Positions 1 through 7,342 of a stretch of DNA of 64,000 nt are shown piece by piece. The notes beneath the pieces are model-generated. The model was not told the DNA's origin. It worked only from the letters and a program-made list of their open reading frames with translations, and searched no databases. Each line of letters opens with the position of its first letter. The stretch's first letter is position 1. Source of the stretch: Candidatus Gastranaerophilales bacterium (GTDB lineage Bacteria > Cyanobacteriota > Vampirovibrionia > Gastranaerophilales > Gastranaerophilaceae); the NCBI GenBank assembly GCA_944323955.1, contig CALUUK010000006.1, positions 93,320 to 157,319 of the forward strand. Direction: 5' to 3'. A program made the translations under genes and the position numbers.

Positions 1-776
1 TTATCCACGGCCTTTTTACCTGCCAAACGTTCAAGAGCCAGATAATATTTCTTTGCTTCCTGCTCCTGTCTGTATTCTTGAAGCTGCATTTCTTCATATA
101 AAGCGGAAGATACGACAAGTTCCGTTAAAGAATTATTTTTGAGCGCATTAGAATAATTTTTGTTGTAAAGAATTATTCTGGAGCGGGTATCTTTCAGTTT
201 ATTTAATGCACCTTTATACTGATAATAAGAAGAAATAATTTTTTCCTGAAGCTCTTCTATTGTTCCTGCCAGTTGAATTAACTCAGTATCGGTAATCGGA
301 ACAGATTGCGCAGTAGATGCTTCTTTGTTAAGGAAGTTATTAGCAAGTCTGCCTGCCGAAAAAGAAGCTGATTGAATCATGGCATTTTGTCCCAAAAACA
401 TAGGTATATAACTTGCGCCGTATATTAAAGAAGATAAACTCTTTGCCATTATAGAAGAATGCAATCTTCTTTGAGATTCGGGGGTATTAAGTTTATTCAT
501 AGTAAACTTTATAAGAGTGTTATTATCAATTGTAGCCTGCCACAGCGCATCAATATCCTTAACCTCTTCTTCTTTTTGCATTCTTATAATTGACTCAACA
601 GAAAGTTTATCCTGCAGCACAAGATTTTTGCTGTTCAAATTTTGATTATTTTTAAGTACAAGCTCATTTTTTTCAACCGGTTCAAGCCTGATTACCTCTG
701 CAGCAAAAACACCCGGAGGCATAAGTACACATATCCCCAAAACTACAACCAACGATTTTAATAACAGTTTTTGCAA
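1..776 (-). CDS. Exported coiled-coil protein, C-terminus cut by window edge
   Basis: An open frame on the minus strand runs off the left edge, with about 258 residues visible. I start it at a TTG at 776 because this gives a clean signal peptide: MQK, a hydrophobic stretch, then VFAAE. The downstream ATG would truncate that peptide. A GAGG lies about 9 nt upstream. The rest is rich in Gln, Glu and Lys and looks helical, with stretches such as YEEMQLQEYRQEQEAKKYY that resemble coiled coils. TolC-type outer-membrane factors have similar helices, but I see no clear TolC signature, so the function is unknown. It is transcribed divergently from rpmG. Confidence 0.65.
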   Translation of the reverse strand, partial: MQKLLLKSLVVVLGICVLMPPGVFAAEVIRLEPVEKNELVLKNNQNLNSKNLVLQDKLSVESIIRMQKEEEVKDIDALWQATIDNNTLIKFTMNKLNTPESQRRLHSSIMAKSLSSLIYGASYIPMFLGQNAMIQSASFSAGRLANNFLNKEASTAQSVPITDTELIQLAGTIEELQEKIISSYYQYKGALNKLKDTRSRIILYNKNYSNALKNNSLTELVVSSALYEEMQLQEYRQEQEAKKYYLALERLAGKKAVD

Positions 777-1018
777 TTACGTATCCCTCTGTTTATATTT
801 ATACCATACAAATAAAACTCTTTCCAATACCGAACAAAAAATACAGCAACATTGATAGTTTGAGTTTTGTAAATTTATATTTGAAAAAAAACATGTTTAA
901 TATATTATATAATCAGTGATTTAACACAAAGGAAGTAGAATATACAAAGAGGGATATATTCTATAATTTTCTATTGAGTATAAATACACAAATTATTTTG
1001 ACAAGAAAAGGTGAAACA

Positions 1019-1186
1019 ATGGGAATTAAAGGTAAAAATGACAGAATGGTAGTTCTTGCATGCGAAGAATGCAAAAGAAGAAACTATACAACAGTAAAAA
1101 ATAAAAAGAACTCAAAAGAAAGAATGGAATTAAACAAGTATTGTCCGTTCTGCCAGAAACACGTATTACATAAAGAAACAAAATAG
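1019..1186 (+). CDS. rpmG: 50S ribosomal protein L33
   Basis: A 55-residue protein beginning [19 protein letters not shown], with two zinc-ligand pairs (C15/C18 and C42/C45) as in the zinc-binding form of L33. The frame is open further upstream, but I start at 1019 because AAGGTG sits just before this ATG and the length then fits the family. It binds 23S rRNA near the E site. It heads the usual rpmG, tRNA-Trp, secE, nusG order, which supports the call. Confidence 0.95.
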   Translation: MGIKGKNDRMVVLACEECKRRNYTTVKNKKNSKERMELNKYCPFCQKHVLHKETK

Positions 1187-1196
1187 TTTATAGTGA

Positions 1197-1269
1197 GCGT
1201 CCTTAGTTCAGTTGGTAGAACGTCGGTCTCCAAAACCGGATGTCGAGGGTTCGAGTCCTTCAGGGCGCG
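1197..1269 (+). tRNA. tRNA-Trp (CCA anticodon)
   Basis: Complete cloverleaf. The 7-bp acceptor stem starts gcgtcct and pairs with agggcgc (one wobble). The anticodon loop reads CTCCAAA with anticodon CCA, and the T-arm contains GGTTCGAGTCC. The terminal CCA is not encoded. It lies between rpmG and secE and is probably cotranscribed with them. Confidence 0.95.
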
Positions 1270-1289
1270 AATTATAAAAGGAAAAATAT

Positions 1290-1490
1290 ATGGATAAAAC
1301 CGAAAATAAAATAATAACATATTTTAAAGGCGTAAAGTCTGAATGGGGCAAAATAACATGGCCGGAAAGAAGACAGGTAATTGTACAAACAATTATCGTT
1401 CTGGTCATTGTTATTATCTTCAGTACATACGTATTCGTTCTTGATATTTCGTTTAAAGGAATATTAAGCGCCCTCGGGTTATTAAAATAA
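1290..1490 (+). CDS. secE: Preprotein translocase subunit SecE
   Basis: A 66-residue protein of the short, single-helix SecE type. The amphipathic segment has the family signature (residues ~13-26, GVKSEWGKITWPER), followed by one membrane helix at about residues 30-52. It clamps the two halves of SecY in the inner-membrane Sec channel. AAAGGA precedes the ATG. The position between tRNA-Trp and nusG is the conserved bacterial arrangement. Confidence 0.95.
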   Translation: MDKTENKIITYFKGVKSEWGKITWPERRQVIVQTIIVLVIVIIFSTYVFVLDISFKGILSALGLLK

Positions 1491-1517
1491 AGAATTGTAA
1501 TAAGATAGGATTTACAA

Positions 1518-2189
1518 ATGTCAAATGATAAACAAGAAATAGTTGAACACTTAGCAGATATGGATCTCGGACAAGAGGGAATTTCAAAAAAAGAAGAAAT
1601 CAAAGAAGAAATTCTTGCCGAAAAAGATGCCGAGTTTAAAGAAGCGGTAAAAGGGGAAAAGGCACCTCAAAAAAGATGGTACATCGTTCATACATATTCG
1701 GGACATGAAAATAAGGTAAAAGTTAACCTTGAAAAACGTATTGAATATATGAATATGGCTGATAAAATTTTCAGAATAGAAGTACCTCAAAAAACCGTTA
1801 CAAAAATGAAAGACGGAAAAAAGACAGACAGAGAAGAAAAAATCTTCCCGGGCTATGTTCTTGTTGAAATGATTATGGATGACGATTCTTGGTATGTAGT
1901 AAGACACACGGCAGGCGTAACAAAATTTGTAGGTTCAGCAAAAAAACCCATACCGGCTAAAGACAGCGAAATAAAGAAAATCATCCATAAAACACAAAAT
2001 CAGGTCACAAAAGTTGAACTTGACGTTAAAGCAGGTGATAAAGTCAGAATTATTTCAGGTCCGTTCTCTGAATTTATCGGTGATATTACCGAAGTTTATC
2101 CCGACAAATCAAAACTCAGAGCAATGGTATCAATATTCGGTCGTGAAACGCCTGTTGAATTGGAATATAAACAAATTCAAAAAATATAG
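1518..2189 (+). CDS. nusG: Transcription termination/antitermination factor NusG
   Basis: A 223-residue protein. An acidic, Lys/Glu-rich N-terminal extension of about 50 residues precedes the NGN domain, which opens WYIVHTYSGHENKVK and contains FPGYVLVEM. A C-terminal KOW domain follows (VKAGDKVRIISGPFSEFIG). NusG binds RNA polymerase and couples it to Rho or the ribosome. The extension makes it longer than the usual ~180 residues, but the domains are intact. It lies 27 nt after secE in the same unit. Confidence 0.95.
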   Translation: MSNDKQEIVEHLADMDLGQEGISKKEEIKEEILAEKDAEFKEAVKGEKAPQKRWYIVHTYSGHENKVKVNLEKRIEYMNMADKIFRIEVPQKTVTKMKDGKKTDREEKIFPGYVLVEMIMDDDSWYVVRHTAGVTKFVGSAKKPIPAKDSEIKKIIHKTQNQVTKVELDVKAGDKVRIISGPFSEFIGDITEVYPDKSKLRAMVSIFGRETPVELEYKQIQKI

Positions 2190-2200
2190 AAAACATAAGT

Positions 2201-2244
2201 AAACAGTGGAAGGAATGTAAATTCCGCCATTACCACGAAAGGAG
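2201..2244 (+). promoter_or_regulatory. Leader hairpin before rplK
   Basis: Stem TGG (2207-2209) pairs with CCA (2227-2229), and GGAAT (2212-2216) pairs with ATTCC (2221-2225) around a GTAA loop, with an AA/G internal loop. A near-identical architecture precedes rplA with compensatory base changes. It sits directly upstream of the ribosome binding site, so translational control by a ribosomal protein, probably L1 or L11, is plausible. Confidence 0.6.
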
Positions 2245-2251
2245 ATAAAAA

Positions 2252-2677
2252 ATGGCAAAGAAAGTTGTAGGTAAAATTAAACTACAAATTCAAGCAGGAA
2301 AAGCAAATCCGTCACCACCGGTAGGTCCGGCGTTAGGTCAGCACGGTGTAAACATCATGGATTTCTGCAAACAATTTAACGCAAGAACAGAATCACAGGC
2401 AGGATACATCATTCCGGTCGTTATTGATGTATATGAAGACAGATCGTTTTCATTTATAACAAAATCACCGCCGGCTGCAGTACTTATAAAAAAAGCAATC
2501 AATCTTGCAAAAGGCAGCGCTGCACCAAATAAAACAAAAGTTGGTCAGATTACCCGCGCTCAATTGGAAGAAATAGCAAAAACGAAGATGGAAGACCTTA
2601 ATGCAACAACTCTTGATGCTGCTGTTGAAATGATTAAAGGTTCTTGCCGCGCAATGGGCGTAACTGTTGTTGAATAA
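2252..2677 (+). CDS. rplK: 50S ribosomal protein L11
   Basis: A 141-residue protein of normal family length. The N-terminal domain has the proline-rich signature ([20 protein letters not shown]), and the C-terminal rRNA-binding domain contains [12 protein letters not shown]. It forms the GTPase-associated centre on 23S rRNA. AAAGGAG precedes the ATG. It follows nusG and precedes rplA. Confidence 0.97.
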   Translation: MAKKVVGKIKLQIQAGKANPSPPVGPALGQHGVNIMDFCKQFNARTESQAGYIIPVVIDVYEDRSFSFITKSPPAAVLIKKAINLAKGSAAPNKTKVGQITRAQLEEIAKTKMEDLNATTLDAAVEMIKGSCRAMGVTVVE

Positions 2678-2694
2678 CAAAAGATTGGTTACTA

Positions 2695-2738
2695 AAACAG
2701 TGGAAGGAGCGACGCTCCGCCATCACCACAAAAGGAGA
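2695..2738 (+). promoter_or_regulatory. Leader hairpin before rplA
   Basis: Second copy of the hairpin seen before rplK. TGG (2701-2703) pairs with CCA (2720-2722), and GGAGC (2706-2710) pairs with GCTCC (2714-2718) around a GAC loop. The AA/G internal loop and the flanks AAACAG and ACCAC are kept, while the inner stem differs in a pairing-preserving way. Placement just before the Shine-Dalgarno suggests control of rplA translation. Confidence 0.6.
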
Positions 2739-2743
2739 AAGAA

Positions 2744-3472
2744 ATGTCAAAATTAACAAAAAAACAAAAGAAAATAGCTGAAATGATGGAAGGTTTTAAT
2801 CAGCCTTGCTCAAGCGCTATTGACGCTATAAACAAATTACAGGAAATAGCAAAAGAAACATGCAAGTTCAATGAAACTGTTGAATGTCATATGGCATTGG
2901 GTATTGAAGTAAAACACGCTGATCAGCAGGTTCGTTCAACAACCGTGCTTCCTGCAGGTTTGGGCAAAACCGTAAGAGTCTGCGTTATTGCAAAAGGTGC
3001 AAAAGCAACAGAAGCAAAAGAAGCAGGTGCCGATGAAGCAGGTGCTGAAGAAATAATTGAAAAAATTGCAGGCGGCTGGTTTGAGTTTGATACTTTAATT
3101 GCTACACCTGACTGTATGGGTATGCTTGGTAAATTAGGTCGTGTTTTAGGACCTAAAGGCTTAATGCCGAACCCTAAAACAGGTACCGTTACTTTAGAAG
3201 TAGGTAAAGCAGTTAAAGATGCAAAAGCAGGTAAAGTTGAATTCAGAGCTGATAAACAAGGTATGATTCACGTACCTATCGGTAAGATTCAGTTTACATC
3301 GGAAGATTTAATGAAAAACTACATTACATTGGCCGATGCTGTTTTAAGAGCAAAACCGTCATCTTCAAAAGGTATTTATTTGAAGTCTGTTTACTTAACA
3401 ACAACAATGGGCCCGAGTATTAAACTTGATAACAAAAATGTTGCTGCCGAAGTAAAAGAAAATCTTCAATAA
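2744..3472 (+). CDS. rplA: 50S ribosomal protein L1
   Basis: A 242-residue protein with the L1 hinge signature ([20 protein letters not shown]) at about residues 129-148 and the conserved end of the second domain ([18 protein letters not shown]). It is slightly longer than the usual ~230 residues. It forms the L1 stalk and in many bacteria also represses its own operon by binding mRNA. AAAGGAG precedes the ATG. Unlike the common order, rplJ and rplL do not follow; a strong terminator does. Confidence 0.97.
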   Translation: MSKLTKKQKKIAEMMEGFNQPCSSAIDAINKLQEIAKETCKFNETVECHMALGIEVKHADQQVRSTTVLPAGLGKTVRVCVIAKGAKATEAKEAGADEAGAEEIIEKIAGGWFEFDTLIATPDCMGMLGKLGRVLGPKGLMPNPKTGTVTLEVGKAVKDAKAGKVEFRADKQGMIHVPIGKIQFTSEDLMKNYITLADAVLRAKPSSSKGIYLKSVYLTTTMGPSIKLDNKNVAAEVKENLQ

Positions 3473-3486
3473 TTAATTCTTTACAA

Positions 3487-3526
3487 AAAAAGAGTATACC
3501 CAATTTGTGGTATACTCTTTTTATAT
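3487..3526 (+). terminator. Rho-independent terminator after rplA
   Basis: A perfect 14-bp stem (3487-3500 with 3509-3522) around an 8-nt loop, ending in a T tract. It closes the rpmG-to-rplA unit. Confidence 0.9.
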
Positions 3527-3549
3527 TCCAATATTTATGGAGAAATTCA

Positions 3550-4212
3550 GTGACAAATAAAAGACCGTTTAAAGAAAAATTTAAATTAGATGCTTTGACA
3601 CAGCTTGTAAAATTATATTTTCAAACAGAAAAATATATGCTTACAATAAAAAATATAAACTACCCTAAAGAACAATGTATCTTTTCAATGTGGCATTGTC
3701 ATCAATGCTTAACATACGGAATTGAAGATAAAAGTAAATTCTATGCGTTAATTAGTGCCTCCAATGACGGTGAAATAGTCGCAAAAGCGGCAGAGAGTAT
3801 GGGAATAATGTCAATAAGAGGTTCATCAAAACGCCGCGGAGTGGCAGCATCATTAGAACTCATAGAAAAAATTAAAGAAGGTAATTATGCCGCAATTATG
3901 GTTGACGGTCCCAGAGGACCGGTATATAAGGTTAAAGACGGCATTATTAACATTGCAAAATTAACCGGAATACCAATTGTTCCATGCGCATGGCATTCTC
4001 CGCAAAAAACATTTTTATCTTTTAACACATGGGACAAATTCAAGGCTCCTTTAGGACCTTGTAAGACAGTAGCCTTATATGGCGACCCGATTAAAATTCC
4101 GGAAGAACTGACAAAAGAAGAAACAAAACAGTGGTGTGAAAAAATCGAGACCGCTATGCTTTCTCTTCAAAAAAATCTTGAAGAAAACTATGATACATAC
4201 TTAAAATCATAA
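3550..4212 (+). CDS. DUF374 lysophospholipid acyltransferase-like protein
   Basis: A 220-residue protein of the DUF374 group in the LPLAT (acyltransferase) superfamily. The frame opens inside the rplA terminator, so I choose the GTG at 3550, preceded by GGAGA, which gives TNKRPFKEKF. Recognisable segments are FSMWHCHQ, GSSKRRGVAASLELI and MVDGPRGPVYKVKDGIINIAK, with TGIPIVPCAW further on. Family members are thought to add acyl chains to lipids at the inner membrane. The substrate is not known. Confidence 0.85.
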   Translation: MTNKRPFKEKFKLDALTQLVKLYFQTEKYMLTIKNINYPKEQCIFSMWHCHQCLTYGIEDKSKFYALISASNDGEIVAKAAESMGIMSIRGSSKRRGVAASLELIEKIKEGNYAAIMVDGPRGPVYKVKDGIINIAKLTGIPIVPCAWHSPQKTFLSFNTWDKFKAPLGPCKTVALYGDPIKIPEELTKEETKQWCEKIETAMLSLQKNLEENYDTYLKS

Positions 4213-4221
4213 GTTTTTATT

Positions 4222-4640
4222 CATAATAAAATATAAAATTTTTGCTCCGTTCAATAATAGATTTAATATTTATCCTTTGGAAATTAAAAACAACCCCGGA
4301 TGCTGCGCACAGATGACATCAAGCTCAGCCAAAGCTCGCAAACTCGCTTCGCTCAGACAGTGCGAGCTGTGCCGTTTCTTCGCTGAGTTGTCATTTCTGT
4401 GCTTCGCAATGGACTTTTATTTTAATTTCCAAAATCAAAATCAAAATCAAAATAAAAATATATTAAAATAACAAAATATAAAATTTTAGTGACTTGAAAT
4501 AATAATGTAATTTTCTTTAACGAAACGAACGTCAGGCTGCGGCACTGTTTGAGCACGAAGTGCGAGTTTGCCGCACCTTTATGTTGAGTTTAAGAAAATA
4601 ATTATTATTGAACGGAGCAAAAATTTTATATTTTGTTATG
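4222..4640. repeat. Nested inverted-repeat element (MITE-like) in a gene-free block
   Basis: The 475 bases between the flanking genes hold no credible gene. A 38-bp outer inverted repeat (4222-4259 and 4603-4640, one mismatch) encloses two smaller palindromic units. The first has a perfect 14-bp inverted repeat at 4276-4289 and 4420-4433. The second spans roughly 4498-4610 with a GC-richer hairpin at 4542-4570. A tandem TCAAAA run lies at about 4435-4452. The left end of the first unit recurs at 30.2 kb, so this is a dispersed repeat family. No transposase is seen; a nonautonomous element is the simplest reading. Confidence 0.7.
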
Positions 4641-4675
4641 ACAAATATTTTATTTCAATATAAGCAATTTTGCTT

Positions 4676-4681
4676 TATAAT
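4676..4681 (+). promoter_or_regulatory. -10 box 6 nt before the amidase start (leaderless candidate)
   Basis: TATAAT ends 6 nt before the ATG at 4688, and no Shine-Dalgarno is present. The -35 is poor (TTTCAA at 4653). The same spacing recurs at several genes in this window. Confidence 0.5.
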
Positions 4682-4687
4682 TTTTAT

Positions 4688-5497
4688 ATGCAAATAAAGA
4701 TACTGATTGTACAGCTTGAAGCAATTATCGGGGATATTGAAGCAAATATTAAGAAAGCGGAAAGACTTTTAAAAAAGGAAAGCCCTGATAAAAATGCCGA
4801 CCTTATCATTTTACCCGAACTCTGGGCAACAGGATGGGACTGCCCTAATTTCGAAAAGTATTTTGAAAATATAGAAAATTCAAAAGTTATAGATTTTATA
4901 AAAAAAATTGCCGTTGAATACAATTCGAATGTAATCGGGGGCAGCAGTATTTTAAAAAAGAAAAATGAAAAAATAAGGAATACAAGCGTTATAGTAAATC
5001 GAAACGGCGGACTCATAACCACCTATGATAAATATCATTTATTTTCTTTAAGAGGACAATCCGAAGGTCATTATCTTGAAGAAGGAACAACCCCTGTCAT
5101 TGCAAATACAGACATAGGAAAAATAGGCATATCAACATGCTATGATATAAGATTTCCTGAAATGTTCAGACTTTATGCATTTAATAATACTGACTTTATG
5201 GTTAATATGGCAGCCTGGCCTTTGGATTTCATAGAAGAATATAAAATATTGTCGCAAGCCCGTGCAATTGAAAATCAAACGTATTTCATAAATGCATCGT
5301 TGACAGGCAAAATAAATGATAATTTTAATTTTGGCGGTCATTCCATGGTAATAGACTATCAGGGGAAAATAATCGATAAACTTAACAGAGAAGAAACAGT
5401 TTTGACATCTTTCATAGATTTAGGCACAATGAAAGAATACAGAAAGCAAATGCCCATATTAAAAGATACAAAAAAACAATATCGAATATCGGAGTAA
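4688..5497 (+). CDS. Carbon-nitrogen hydrolase (nitrilase/omega-amidase family)
   Basis: A 269-residue hydrolase with the Glu-Lys-Cys catalytic triad of the nitrilase superfamily: E44 in LPELWATG, K115 in YDKYHLFS and C151 in STCYDIRFPE. The motifs resemble omega-amidase and YafV-type enzymes, which hydrolyse alpha-keto acid amides. The exact substrate cannot be read from the sequence. An upstream in-frame ATG at 4670 lies before the -10 box, so I start at 4688. The stop is 2 nt before the next gene, so the two are cotranscribed. Confidence 0.88.
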   Translation: MQIKILIVQLEAIIGDIEANIKKAERLLKKESPDKNADLIILPELWATGWDCPNFEKYFENIENSKVIDFIKKIAVEYNSNVIGGSSILKKKNEKIRNTSVIVNRNGGLITTYDKYHLFSLRGQSEGHYLEEGTTPVIANTDIGKIGISTCYDIRFPEMFRLYAFNNTDFMVNMAAWPLDFIEEYKILSQARAIENQTYFINASLTGKINDNFNFGGHSMVIDYQGKIIDKLNREETVLTSFIDLGTMKEYRKQMPILKDTKKQYRISE

Positions 5498-5499
5498 AA

Positions 5500-6861
5500 A
5501 TGAAAAATATAATTAAAATATCAGCTTTATTTATAGCTATAATAACAGCTTCAAACAGCTGTTTCGCATTTCCTGCAGGTAAAATAGAAAAAATTATAGA
5601 AAAATCCAATCTGGAAGGAATTACAACAATAGCCATATCGGTTAAAGATGCTTCAAGCGGAAAAACAGTATATGAAAGGGATTCAAAAAAACTGCTGCAC
5701 CCGGCATCGACCCTTAAAATTCCTATTGCTTATTTTGCAATAAACACTCTCGGATACGATTACTTATTTAAAACCGGATTTTATACTCATAATAAAGATC
5801 TTTATATAAAACTCGGAGCTGATCCGTTTTTAAACACAAACCAGTTAAAAATAGCCTTCAAAGCATTAAAAGATAAAGGACTTAACACCTTTGAAAATTT
5901 ATATATTGATGACAGTATAATTGATAAAAAAGAATCCGCAGCAGGCTGGATGTGGGATGATGATGTAAATCCGCACACTCCGAAAATAAGTGCATATAAT
6001 CTCGATAAGAATTTAATCAAAGTAAATATTTCTCAATTATCTGACGGAACAGTTAAAGCAACTCCTGCTTCAAAATATCCTATGAGCATTTTTGCTTACA
6101 TTCAAAAAAATGAAAAATCCGACTATTATGATATAAACAGATATAACTGGGATAACCCTGAACTTGTAGAAATATATGCAAATGTTGCAAGTACAAAACC
6201 TTTATATATACCTATAAGCAGTATGAGAAGATATTTCATATATAATACGGAAAACATAATTGAAGATGAAAGAATAACGGTAAAATCAACTTCATATTCG
6301 TCAAAATTAGTTCCTGAAGAAGCCGAAATGGTTTATGAAATTACAAATCCGATAGAACCTTCGTTAACGGGAATTTTATATGACAGTAACAATCTTATGT
6401 CTGAAACAATATATAAACTCGCAGGAGGACATAAATACGGCATAACAGGTACGGATATAGCCGGACTATCAGCAATGACGGAGTTTTATAAAGACTACAA
6501 TATTGATTTTGATAATGTTTTGATAAAAGACGGCAGCGGAGTTTCAAGAAAGAATCTTGTGTCAACGGATTGGATGAGCAACATATTACTTCAGATATAT
6601 AAAAATAAAAACTTTGATAAATTTAAGCAATATTTGGCTCAGCCGGGCGACGGCACACTGTCTCAAAGGTTGTTTGATTTAAGAGGAGATGCCTGGCTTA
6701 AAACAGGTTCTTTGTCCGGAATAAGTACAATTGCAGGATATATCAATTCCAAAGACGGCAATACATATGCAATAGCCATATTTACCCAGAACTTTAAAGA
6801 AAAGCAAAAAGATATAAAAAAGATTGAAGATGACATTATAAATTTAATTTATAACCGGTAG
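5500..6861 (+). CDS. dacB: D-alanyl-D-alanine carboxypeptidase/endopeptidase (PBP4 family, S13)
   Basis: A 453-residue periplasmic peptidase with a signal peptide ending near residue 23 (SCFAF). All three penicillin-binding motifs are present: SxxK at S70-K73 (PASTLK), SxN in DSNNLMSE, and KTG in WLKTGSLSG near the C-terminus. S13 enzymes trim or cut peptidoglycan cross-bridges. The length fits the family, including the large domain inserted between the first two motifs. It is coupled to the upstream amidase with a 2-nt gap. Confidence 0.88.
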   Translation: MKNIIKISALFIAIITASNSCFAFPAGKIEKIIEKSNLEGITTIAISVKDASSGKTVYERDSKKLLHPASTLKIPIAYFAINTLGYDYLFKTGFYTHNKDLYIKLGADPFLNTNQLKIAFKALKDKGLNTFENLYIDDSIIDKKESAAGWMWDDDVNPHTPKISAYNLDKNLIKVNISQLSDGTVKATPASKYPMSIFAYIQKNEKSDYYDINRYNWDNPELVEIYANVASTKPLYIPISSMRRYFIYNTENIIEDERITVKSTSYSSKLVPEEAEMVYEITNPIEPSLTGILYDSNNLMSETIYKLAGGHKYGITGTDIAGLSAMTEFYKDYNIDFDNVLIKDGSGVSRKNLVSTDWMSNILLQIYKNKNFDKFKQYLAQPGDGTLSQRLFDLRGDAWLKTGSLSGISTIAGYINSKDGNTYAIAIFTQNFKEKQKDIKKIEDDIINLIYNR

Positions 6862-6930
6862 ATATATTTATTAAGGGAATTTAGTTCGTCATAATAACAT
6901 ATAAAATCTTTGTAGGAAAAGGAGGTTATT

Positions 6931-7341
6931 ATGACAGAACAATTAGAACTTTATAAATGTAACGTATGCGGAAATATAGTAGAAGTCATCCATGGCGGCG
7001 AAGGTGATCTGGTATGCTGCTCGGTGCCTATGAACAAATTAACGGAACATAACAACGATGAAGAAATGCAGGAAAAACATGTTCCCGTTGTTGTTATAGA
7101 AGGCGAGAATAAAACAATAAGAGTTGGTTCAATTCCGCATCCTATGCAAAAAGAACACTATGTTGTCTTTATTGAAGCAATATCACCTGATAAAAAATAT
7201 TTAAAACGTAAATTTTTATTCCCTGATGATGAACCCAAAATGGATATAAACAAATGCAGCTATGATAAATTCACCGCACGCGAACTTTGTAATCTGCATG
7301 GATTATGGGTTAGCGAATATGACGAAGAAAAGAATAAATAG
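6931..7341 (+). CDS. dfx: Desulfoferrodoxin / superoxide reductase
   Basis: A 136-residue two-domain protein. The N-terminal desulforedoxin domain has the four-Cys iron site (C10, C13, C29, C30). The superoxide reductase domain has the His4Cys iron ligands at H50 (EKHVPV), H70 and H76 (HPMQKEHY), C120 and H123 (LCNLHGLW), plus Lys49. It reduces superoxide to peroxide without making oxygen, a hallmark of anaerobes. AAGGAGG precedes the ATG. No regulator binding site is obvious. Confidence 0.95.
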   Translation: MTEQLELYKCNVCGNIVEVIHGGEGDLVCCSVPMNKLTEHNNDEEMQEKHVPVVVIEGENKTIRVGSIPHPMQKEHYVVFIEAISPDKKYLKRKFLFPDDEPKMDINKCSYDKFTARELCNLHGLWVSEYDEEKNK

Positions 7342-7342
7342 G

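Noticed and set aside
1084..1320. Minus-strand ORF of 78 residues over rpmG and tRNA-Trp
   Set aside because: Reads antisense through the tRNA and rpmG; a known kind of artefact from tRNA complements.
4435..4452. TCAAAA tandem run as a CRISPR or minisatellite
   Set aside because: Three 6-nt units only, inside the repeat element; no spacers.
4277..4471. ORF of 64 residues inside the palindromic block
   Set aside because: Lies wholly in the repeat element, has no ribosome binding site and low-complexity Gln/Asn end.
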